A DNA stretch of 64,000 nucleotides, taken from NCBI RefSeq assembly GCF_004027225.2, contig NC_044278.2:95286743-95350742 (forward strand). Direction: 5' to 3'. Below are positions 57,001 through 64,000 of this stretch, piece by piece. The position numbers and the translations under genes were made by a program. The DNA comes from Strigops habroptila (lineage: Eukaryota; Chordata; Aves; Psittaciformes; Psittacidae). Within the stretch, counting starts at the first letter, position 1. Every line of letters begins with the position of its first letter. Below the pieces are notes generated by a model that did no database searches, had not been told where the DNA came from, and saw only the letters and a list, made by a program, of their open reading frames with translations.

Positions 57001-60000
57001 ATATCTCCAGCTTTGCAGAGAAGCTGACTGTATTCACAGGTCTATGGGCTGCTTTTTATCTCTCTGCTAATGTAGAGGCAGGGTAATGAAACCAAAGCGG
57101 TAAATGTCAGTATGATGTAAAAATATGTTATTTTGATTTTCTTCCAGAGCACACAAGAGACAGCAGAAGAAAACAGTTTACGAATACTAAAAAGAAAAAA
57201 CAACAGGCATAAAGGTGTGACTCGCTTTAGAGAACAACTGGGAGATAGTGTGATGGGTTGTGTTGAAGCTCAGAGCTTGGAGCCGGTTGATAGCAGCTAT
57301 GCTGCAAATGTATCTCCATTGCATGCTGGGATTATGCTGCTGCTTGGGAGGCATTAGTGGGGATTATTCACCTTCCCATGGCTGTGCTTAGTACATGGGC
57401 ATGTATTGGAACAGTAGGTGCTGCCTCAGGTTTGGTTCTGAATCTTTACTACCCCCATAAAGAACAGGGATGTCCTGGGTTCAACACAACAACTAAAAAC
57501 ATCGGTGTTATCAGCATTGTTCCCAGGCTGAAAGTTAAAAAACACAGCACTGCACCAGCTACTAAGCAGGAAAAAAATGACTGCTATAGCTGAACCCAGG
57601 ACAAGGGAACATGTCAAGAATCCTGGAATACTTGTAGGGCATCTGGTGTAAGTGAAATGACATTTCTTTTGTCACAACAGTCTCCAGTAAAAAGTACCAT
57701 TGTTTTCTAACGGAGACTGGCAGAGTTCCCTGAGCTGTCCCATAGCACTTTCCTTTTGAACAGCCCATTGGATGGATCTTACCGAAACCTGTCCCTGACC
57801 TGCTGCTTTGAGATGAAGACAAAAGAGGTGGTTATTTCCCTGGCAATCCACATCTGACAAAGCAGGCCTGTAAAATGGGCTGTGACAAATGAGTTTCATG
57901 CCTGGATCACCTGGAGTAGAAGTAGCCTCAATTTTCTTACGAAGTCCAAGACTGATTCACTTCTTGCACTGGTTCTATCTTTCAGTCCACAGGGTGGTCC
58001 TGAGTATTGGAAGGAAAGAAAAAAAAAAAGGCAAGACAAATCCCTTGATTTCGTCTGCTGGGGGTAGTGGGAAGCTTTAGGAATGGTGCCTGTAGGGCTG
58101 TGGAGATACTTGCTTTGGATGAACAAAGCCAAATCTGGTGCTTGGGTGATTTTACCCCCAGCAGTGCTTGCGTTTGCCTGAGCATGTTTTTGTTCCCACT
58201 GGAAAAGGCTGAGTGGGTAGATGGAGGAGCCAGAGATTTGCCAAAATGGTTGTTTCTGGGAGGGGGACTTTAGCCAAAGTTCTAGTTTCTGAAGTGAGCA
58301 AGTAAAGGCCACTTCTGACAAGTGTGTTTTTGTGTTTCAACAGTGCGAATAGACTTTCTTAGGAAATGCAAGCAAGCTGGGCTCCTGGATGACATATTTG
58401 AAGAAATGCTGGACACACTTCACCTGGCACAGGAAAAACTGATGGATGACAACACTTCAGAAACGGGTATGGAGACCCAGCGGGGGAATCTGCTCTCAGA
58501 GCAGAACTGCAGCTCTGAATGCCCGGCCCTGGGTCACCTTCCCAGGGATACTTCCACAGCACTAAATCATAACTCAGCAGGCTCTAGCAAGGCCTTCCAA
58601 CTTGAATTTTTGAAGCCACCTTTTGCCCACTGGCATAAGCATAGGGAGGTTCAGCCAGACCACTTCTCCCAGGTCTTAGAGAAGTCCTGAGGAGAACTGG
58701 AAGGTTTTCTTTGGGTCATGAGTCTGTGTCGTTCTTACAGCTTCACAAGAGGTACCTGCTGTCTGTTAATATCAGCGCACTCTTTTGAGAGAAAAATCCC
58801 TGAGTATGTATATTTTAAGTCTTTGGATGATTAGTTAGAACTTTATTGTCAACTCTTACTGTGTATTTGAGGGTTTCATCGGTTTAAATATTAGCTTGTA
58901 TGAAACACTTTGTTCTTGGAGGATTCCACTCCAGTGTTGCTCTGCCCACAACACAGTTAAAAAGAACATTTCAAACCTTCTTCTCCTATTGTCCTCCCAG
59001 CTGTACAAAGTTATGAATAATACCATTGGATAAAGAATGCTGATTTATGCAAAGTAACTGAAGTGTATGCATGGGAAGTGAAATGTCCCACCTGGCTAAA
59101 TCTTCCTCATGAGCAGCATGTGTGTAACACAACAGCAATGAGGTCCTTGGAACAAGTCCAGAGGAAGGTCATGGGGATGATTGGAGCACCTTCTGTATGA
59201 AGACAGGCTGAGAGAGTTGGGGCTGTTCAGCCTGGAGAAGAGAAGGCTGCGTGGAGACCTCATAGCAGCCTTCCAGTATCTGAAGGGCGTCTATAAGGAT
59301 GCTGGGGAGGGACTGTTCCTTAGGGACTGTAGCGATAGGACAAGGGGTAATGAGTTCAAGCTTAAACAGGGGAAGTTTAGATTAGATATAAGGAAGAAGT
59401 TCTTTACAGTGAGGGTGGTGAAGCACTGGAATGGGTTGCCCAAGGAAGTTGTGAATGCTCCATCCCTGGCGGTGTTCAGGGCCAGGTTGGATGGAGTCTT
59501 GGGCGACATGGTTTAGTGTGAGATGTCCCTGCCCATGGCAGGGGGGTTGGAACTAGATGATCTTAAGGACCTTTCCAACCCAAACTCTTCTATGATTCTA
59601 TGACATGTTTAGGGCCTCACAGTCTTCACATTAAGAACATCTTAATAGTCATGCGAACTCTGTAGGTGTTTTGTGTTCTATTCTGATGGAAACCCCAGTT
59701 ATGAAATGGAGGCATCCTGGGCTGGGTTTTAACCCTGAACAGTGCTAGCGCTGTCCCACATGTCATGCAGTCTGTCAGGAGGAGTTGGTGTGGGCAGCCC
59801 TGCTGTTACACATACAGTCCTGGATGAAACAAGGCTGAAGTGTATGAAGTGTATATATATTCCTCATTTTTAAATGGACTGTTCACATGACGCAGACCCA
59901 AAAGGGAATTACAGGCAGGTCCCCTTTCCTATTTTCTGTATGGAAACTACAAAAAGAACATAGAGTTGACAAACTGATCTTTCTTAATATGGATTATATG

Positions 60001-61767
60001 AGAAGGAAGACATCTTAAGACCTTGAGCAGTCAGTATAAGTAATTACTGTTTTGTGCTACTTCTAACGTAGGGCTCTGCATTAGTGTGAGGGTTCTGAAA
60101 GCCTTTACTTGGTAATACTAAATCAAATTCTCTCTTTCCCTAGAGTACGAAGAGACAGTAATGTCACTCTTTGACTGTGGACTGTTTGAAAATATACTGA
60201 CGAATATTCATTCAGGTATGTGAGAGCAGCTGTCAGAGCAGCAGCAGTTGCTCTGGGGTTTGGCACTGAGGCTGGTTTTCTGAGCATTTTGATAAAATGA
60301 CCATTGAAAATGAAAATTCCAAGGAACTTTTTTTTTACTCTCCAACATTATCTAAACAACTGAAAAAAAGCCACTGGTACCTGAATCTTTAGAAGCAGCA
60401 CTAGAGCTGGCTAGCTGACCTGAAGGGGAGGCAAGTCACAGTTCCACAACTTTCAAAGACCTCCCTCTCCTGCAGGGTGCTCTCCCATCCTGCCTCTGCA
60501 GGTTATTGCCCTTCTTCTTCCGCAGCCCCTCTTCGGCAGCTTGGGACTGGCTGTTGTGTTTCAGTTCAGAGTGTTAAACCCTGTGAGCAGAACCGACCTG
60601 AACCTGATGGCAGTTATGATGAGCTGAGAATGCCTGGAGTGAAATGAAAAGAAGGGCAGGAGCAGTTGCTCAGGCCCACCAGTGTGGAAGGGAACTCTGG
60701 GTTGTAGACTCTGCTCTCAGCTGTTGTAAGCACCAAGGTCAAAACTGTTTTTCAGATAGGCAAGTCTCTTGCTCTGTTTCTCTCTCTGACAGTTAGCAGC
60801 CTTGTTCTAACTTCTGCTGTAATTTATCTCTATGAAAAGGGAAATGGGCTTTAATTAGCTGAGGTTCAGTGCATGAAGGTGATGTTTGGTGATGTCTGCA
60901 GTTTCCCCTTCACTTGACTGAAAAAGCCAGGCTCCTCTTGTCTCCTCACATTTAAATTCTCCTTCTGGAAACGGGAGCTATGGGTGTTGCCGTTATTGGA
61001 GACAAGGTTCCACCAGTGCATCATCTGAGGGCATTAACACATCTCTGCTCAGAACTCCTCGTGTGACGCAGCTGTGGATCACACTTGGTTCTGTCACAGC
61101 TGCATCAATTATTTCATCCTTTTCTCAGCTTACAGGAGAAATTCTTGATATTGGCACTTACATACACACAACCATGTGATTCTTGTGTATAAAAGTTGTC
61201 CCCTCTCCAGTTCCCTGCTACCTGAGTGGCTCAGTTCTTCCTGCACCTCACAATCCTCTTTTCTCATACTGTCAGCCTACTTTTAATTTCAAGGTCAAAA
61301 ATGGAAACACACATCAAGGTTGATTCCAAAACTGATCCAAGAAGAGCTCTTAAAATGCACCAGTGAGCTTGCTTACAGTATATGGGTCACAAAGTGGTGA
61401 CTCTGCTGCTTTGTGTTTTCTTCTGACATATTGATACTTCAGCTAGTTCCTTGTGCACAGGACACAGTCCATCTCTTCATGAAGAGACCAGGCATAGGGG
61501 GTGTTAGACTAAAGGCTCTGCTGCAGAAAGGCAGAGTTTGAATGTTAATGCATATATAACATGGTTTTAAATTAATAATAGGTACATACAAATAAAAGCT
61601 TTTATCACTCTTTTTTTTTTGTAATAGGAACAGAGGAAAAAATCCAGGAACTTCTGGAAAGCAGAAAAAAGCTGGATACTAAGATTGAGCTACTGCAGGA
61701 CTTGAAAGAAGTCGTCCTTCCTACCCAAGAGAACGCTGCGAGTACATCTAGTACAATGTCTGAATAA
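44943..61767 (+). CDS. PHF11: PHF11, PHD finger protein 11 (9 coding exons)
   Basis: Nuclear PHD-finger protein; mammalian PHF11 is linked to T-cell cytokine transcription and DNA-end resection. Coding parts: 44943-45050, 48256-48363, 49127-49260, 52251-52297, 55030-55088, 57148-57214, 58344-58466, 60144-60215, 61628-61767. All are GT-AG and phases fit, giving 285 residues (human 331, longer at the N-terminus). Residues 9-35 form a C2HC knuckle (C9, C12, H32, C35). The PHD follows with C74, C77, C86, C91, H96, C99, C120 and H123, a complete extended PHD. A basic KRRRH stretch (about 137-141) and LKRKNNRHK may serve as nuclear localisation signals. The C-terminal half matches the [25 protein letters not shown]...LFDCGLFEN and IELLQDLKE motifs and looks helical. 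Start chosen at 44,943 for strong Kozak; ATG 44,952 is also possible. Confidence 0.93.
47013..47568 (-). mobile_element. Solo LTR, ERVL-type, minus strand, in PHF11 intron
   Basis: Same family as 30,421-31,073 but opposite. The plus strand starts TGTCGTGGTTTAAGCCC and ends GCTGAACCCAGGATA. A TATA box on the minus strand is the complement of 47,306-47,313. Flanks GGTGT (47,008-47,012) and GGTAT (47,569-47,573) look like a 5-bp target duplication with one change. It has no CR1 insertion, so it shows what the interrupted copy lacked. No internal genes. Confidence 0.85.
47592..47650 (+). repeat. CR1 3' end
   Basis: About 59 bp, GGTAATGGTTGGGCTTGATG through CCAACCTAGCTGATTCTATG, of the subfamily also seen at 19.7 kb. 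Directly downstream of the solo LTR. Confidence 0.85.
48256..48363 (+). CDS. PHF11: PHF11 exon 3
   Basis: Acceptor TTTTGTCTTTAG, donor GCTG|GTAAGG, phase 0 both ends. Codes [20 protein letters not shown], then [16 protein letters not shown]; human has FDVESVKKEIQRGRKL at the same place. Confidence 0.95.
49127..49260 (+). CDS. PHF11: PHF11 exon 4 (PHD core)
   Basis: Acceptor CTGTTCTAG, donor ACCG|GTATTT. Codes [33 protein letters not shown] and up to NGVYR. Contains six of the eight PHD zinc ligands. Confidence 0.96.
49261..52250 (+). other. PHF11 intron between exons 4 and 5
   Basis: No repeat identified. A possible cryptic exon begins after an AG at 49,587-49,588 and is discussed among the findings. 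Confidence 0.4.
52251..52297 (+). CDS. PHF11: PHF11 exon 5 (last PHD ligands)
   Basis: Short 47-nt exon. Acceptor TTAAATTTTAG, donor TATG|GTGAGT. Codes [15 protein letters not shown]. The FCPKH motif supplies the last Cys and His of the extended PHD and fits the phase of both neighbours (2 in, 1 out). Confidence 0.9.
52298..55029 (+). other. PHF11 intron between exons 5 and 6
   Basis: No CR1 or LTR recognised. The stretch at about 52,840-53,600 has a different, more GC-rich texture and may be an old unrecognised repeat. Confidence 0.35.
55030..55088 (+). CDS. PHF11: PHF11 exon 6 (basic linker, duplicated donor)
   Basis: Acceptor CTTGATTTCTAG. Codes [20 protein letters not shown]. The donor ATG|GTAATC lies in an exact 18-bp tandem duplication; the second copy (ATG|GTAATT, exon end 55,106) keeps the frame and adds VITEQM. 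Confidence 0.85.
55074..55109 (+). repeat. Exact 18-bp tandem duplication across splice donor
   Basis: The unit ATCACAGAACAAATGGTA occurs twice in a row (55,074-55,091 and 55,092-55,109), with no differences. Each copy carries the exon end and the GT of the donor. Confidence 0.95.
56210..56817 (-). repeat. CR1 LINE fragment
   Basis: Minus-oriented, about 600 bp. The plus strand starts TATAGAATCACAGACTGGTT, passes CCTGCCATGGGCAGG, and covers the ORF2 C-terminus (complement of [10 protein letters not shown] and [13 protein letters not shown]) up to the ILGCIK-equivalent region. Frame broken. Confidence 0.92.
57148..57214 (+). CDS. PHF11: PHF11 exon 7
   Basis: Acceptor TTTTCTTCCAG, donor AAAG|GTGTGA. 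Codes [20 protein letters not shown] plus HK. Low conservation, placed by phase (0 in, 1 out) and by the basic end that precedes the conserved FLRKC exon. Confidence 0.82.
57471..57603. mobile_element. 133-bp miniature LTR-derived element with inverted ends
   Basis: Begins TGTCCTGGGTTCA and ends TGAACCCAGGACA, a perfect 13-bp inverted repeat. It is flanked by the exact 5-bp direct repeat AGGGA (57,466-57,470 and 57,604-57,608). On the minus strand the first about 115 bp match the start of the ERVL LTR at 47.0-47.6 kb (through TTTTTAGTTGTTG). The rest of the LTR is missing and is replaced by an inverted copy of the LTR start. No coding capacity. Confidence 0.85.
58344..58466 (+). CDS. PHF11: PHF11 exon 8
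   Basis: Acceptor TGTGTTTCAACAG, donor ACGG|GTATGG. Codes [20 protein letters not shown] and [13 protein letters not shown], matching human FLKKCKEAGLL and PEKLMDETTSE. Confidence 0.95.
59137..59604 (+). repeat. CR1 LINE fragment with open C-terminal ORF2 part
   Basis: Plus-oriented, about 470 bp. An uninterrupted frame at 59,181-59,516 reads LSLEKRR-type CR1 ORF2 C-terminus ([40 protein letters not shown]). Then come CCTGCCCATGGCAGG and the 3' end TTCTATGATTCTATGA. The long open frame and close match to the copy at 8.2-8.6 kb suggest that the two are young relatives. In the PHF11 intron before exon 9. Confidence 0.92.
60144..60215 (+). CDS. PHF11: PHF11 exon 9
   Basis: Acceptor TCTTTCCCTAG, donor TCAG|GTATGT. 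Codes [20 protein letters not shown] and IHS; human DYEEIGSALFDCRLFEDTF. Confidence 0.95.
61628..61767 (+). CDS. PHF11: PHF11 exon 10 (last coding exon)
   Basis: Acceptor TTTTTTTTTTGTAATAG. Codes a Glu/Lys/Leu-rich predicted helix ending IELLQDLKE, then a Ser/Thr tail STSSTMSE and TAA at 61,765-61,767. Confidence 0.95.
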
Positions 61768-62515
61768 CCCCCAAGTCTGTCTGTAGTGGTGTCAATATTT
61801 AGGATTTTCTAATGGTAGAAACCATAGAGCCTGTCTGGTCAATGTCTCAGTAATTCCCTCCCCCTCTCACCCCCTACCCCAAGATAGGGATACAGGCAAG
61901 AAGTGGGTGTTTTACTCATTTTTATACCTCACTGTTGCAATAATTTTAAGTTGTCCCTTTCTTTACATTTTTACACACCAAATGTAGCTTTTTCTCAAGC
62001 TCAATGAAACCCTCCAATGAAGACTTTTTTTCTCTCAGACAAGGGACCACCAGCTGCCACAGAAGACTTGCTAAAGTCATTTCAGCTGTGGGAGCCCTCT
62101 TCTGACTGTGCTGTAGCTGCTTCACTGTCTGCAGCTGGACAGTGATGGTTTAAGGATCATGTTGCTGCTTTGGCTTTCCAAAGAAGATAAAATTAGCAGA
62201 ACTTGCACTCAAAGAAGCCTTCTGAATTATAAGCAGGAGTTTGTTTTTTTAATTAAATGATTCTTGATTGACTGCTCAATGTATGACTTGTTCTGCTGTA
62301 ACAGTGTTTGCAAGCAGACCCAAAACTGTTGGGCATCATACTCTAAACAATATGTAAAATGGGTCAAAGAACAAACTGTGTCTTCCTTTCACCGTTAAGA
62401 AAGGATACGACTTCCATCTGTTTTGTCTTTAAAAAAATGTTTTGAATACAAAAAAGCATTGTTTAGCTACAAAAGGGTAAGTTAACAAAATAAAATGTTT
62501 ATAAGAAAGCTGTGC
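61768..62515 (+). other. PHF11: PHF11 3' UTR
   Basis: AATAAA at 62,489-62,494 is the first canonical poly(A) signal after the stop. A second AATAAA at 63,412-63,417 could give a longer form. Confidence 0.7.
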
Positions 62516-63617
62516 ATTTAGTCATGCTCCCTTGCCCCACAGGACCCACCTGAGGAAGGGGTGTGCTGTCACACCATGGTTCAGCAGCACCTTGCCTCTC
62601 TGTCGCAAGCTGAGCAGGACCAGAGTGATCCATTGCTTGTTAAATGCCTATGCTCTCTCCATGGCTGGTACAAAGTCCTGTTCTGTGTGAAGGTGGTGAT
62701 GGATAAGCACAAAGTAACAACTTTCACAAGGTGAGCTCCTGAAGTAGGACTATGAGCTATGCCCCCACAAAACAAAATACCAGTATTTTCACATGCTTAC
62801 ACGGTCAGGCCTGCTGGCTGTGGAGGGCTAGAAATACAACCTTCTGCCTGCACCAAGGATTCACCAGCAACTCCCACCTAAGACAGTGTTATAACATGGA
62901 GCATGGATTTATCTGGTTTTGAGGGACAAAGACAAAATTTTTAGGGAAAGACCTAAAAGCTCACATGAGCTCTTTTTCCCTATTTACTGATGAGCTTCAG
63001 AGCAGCTTAGAGGACAAGTCCTGTACTCTTGTGTTCCACCCCCTGCCAAGCTCAACCTTTAGCCTAGAGCTTGCAATCCAAAACAAGCTGTTTATTAGAA
63101 ACATTTCTGACACATTTTGGAAGCATTCTGTCAGCCTGTCCTAGGCTGAACTCCCAACATCGTGCTGTAGAAGCTCCCTGGCTTCTCTCAACCACCCAAA
63201 ATTCTAAGCTCTGCAAAGTCACAACCCCAAAGTTAGACCTGCAGTTAACCTGAACTTCAAATCTGACGTTCCAGGTCCTTTGCTCTACTCTGTAGTTGGT
63301 GCAGATGTAGCACCTTAAAAGTATTCAGTAAAAATAGGAGTGTGTGTCCATACATATGTGCGGTAAGGTCACATATGGAAGAGCCATAGTTTGTCATCAC
63401 TGGTGTCTACAAATAAAGCTACTGTTTTCTGAAGTTGAGATCACACGTATGTGTCACGCACAGTGAAACTGGTAAGATTCAGTCATACCTGGGCTGTAGG
63501 GTTGGGCTTTTTCTTTTAAGTAAAGCAACTCCTATGCTGTAGGTAACACAAAAAGCTTGCCAGTTTTTTCAAAGGCCAAAGAAGTTCACTAGGGAACAGG
63601 TATAAAAAAAAGTGATT
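62516..63617. other. Intergenic between convergent 3' ends
   Basis: No exon or repeat recognised. AATAAA on the plus strand at 63,412-63,417. Confidence 0.45.
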
Positions 63618-64000
63618 TTTATTACGTGTAGTTTACATTTAGACAACACTTAAATGCAAAACCCCTGCTTTCAGAACAGTGTATCCCTTCCCCTCCAAGG
63701 GAACTGACATAATCTGGAGTCATTCAAGAGGGAATTTTTTCCAATAGCCATTATAAATATTGCTTGAACAGATTACATGAAGTATACATTGCAGCTTACA
63801 TTAAGGTATACCCAAATACAGAAATTTACTTCTGATTAGATTTGCTAGTTACCCCTTTCTTCAAAGTCACTCGCATAGGCTTTGCGGATGGATGATTTGT
63901 GCACACTTTTCTAAGCACCAGATGCTTGGTTAATCATAGGCAAATGGCAAAGTCATTCACAATCATGCAAATGCAGAAGGAGATTTCCACGCCATTTGCT
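63618..64000 (-). other. Probable 3' end of a convergent minus-strand gene (RCBTB1 by synteny)
   Basis: AATAAA on the minus strand (complement of 63,618-63,623). In mammals RCBTB1 follows PHF11 tail to tail. No coding part that I can match to the known RCBTB1 C-terminus lies in the window, so only 3' UTR would be present. The call rests on the signal and gene order. Confidence 0.4.

Noticed and set aside
63837-63905. Minus-strand frame KSVHKSSIRKAYASDFEERG followed by N and a stop, after an AG
   Set aside because: Looks exon-like, but it does not match the RCBTB1 C-terminus as I know it, and the window ends before a second exon could support it.
1-64000. CRISPR arrays, bacterial operons, phage or toxin systems
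   Set aside because: Spliced vertebrate genes, CR1 LINEs and CpG islands show nuclear avian DNA. No such elements are present.

Overview
This is a stretch of bird nuclear genome. Two things show it. CR1 LINE fragments with the avian 3' end occur throughout, on both strands. The two recognisable protein-coding genes are split into many GT-AG exons that match vertebrate SETDB2 and PHF11. Several ERVL-type solo LTRs of a family common in songbirds hint at a passerine, but this is only an inference.

Layout. 1-17.1 kb has no exon that I can identify. By analogy with the conserved vertebrate order CAB39L - SETDB2 - PHF11 - RCBTB1, it is probably a 5' intron or upstream sequence of CAB39L on the minus strand. 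It carries CR1 copies at 4.5, 8.2-9.7 and 16.6 kb. A CpG island at 17.15-17.86 kb looks like a bidirectional promoter, with oppositely oriented CCAAT boxes, an NRF1 palindrome and YY1-type sites. SETDB2 runs on the plus strand with 13 coding exons from 18,198 to 36,314, about 706 residues: an MBD-like domain, pre-SET, a bifurcated SET and post-SET. A 951-bp minus-strand solo LTR with minisatellite arrays (36.9-37.9 kb) lies between the genes. A second CpG island and TATA-less promoter (about 40.0-40.56 kb) drives PHF11. Its nine coding exons run from 44,943 to 61,767, about 285 residues: an extended PHD finger, then a basic linker and a helical C-terminus. From 62.5 kb to the end there is intergenic or 3' UTR sequence, with a minus-strand poly(A) signal that could be the tail of a convergent gene, RCBTB1 by synteny.

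How the genes relate. SETDB2 belongs to the H3K9 methyltransferase family and PHF11 is a PHD-finger nuclear protein. In mammals they are adjacent and read-through transcripts are known. Both genes here host several retroelement insertions in their introns, with intact 5-bp target duplications on three LTR-type elements and an approximate one on a fourth.

Most noteworthy observations: a 133-bp miniature LTR-derived element with perfect 13-bp inverted ends and a 5-bp target duplication; an exact 18-bp tandem duplication across a PHF11 splice donor that offers two in-frame donors; tandem splice sites in SETDB2; nested CR1 insertions; and a tRNA-like T-arm/B-box in the PHF11 promoter. All gene calls rest on reading exon joins by eye. 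No alignment or transcript data were available.
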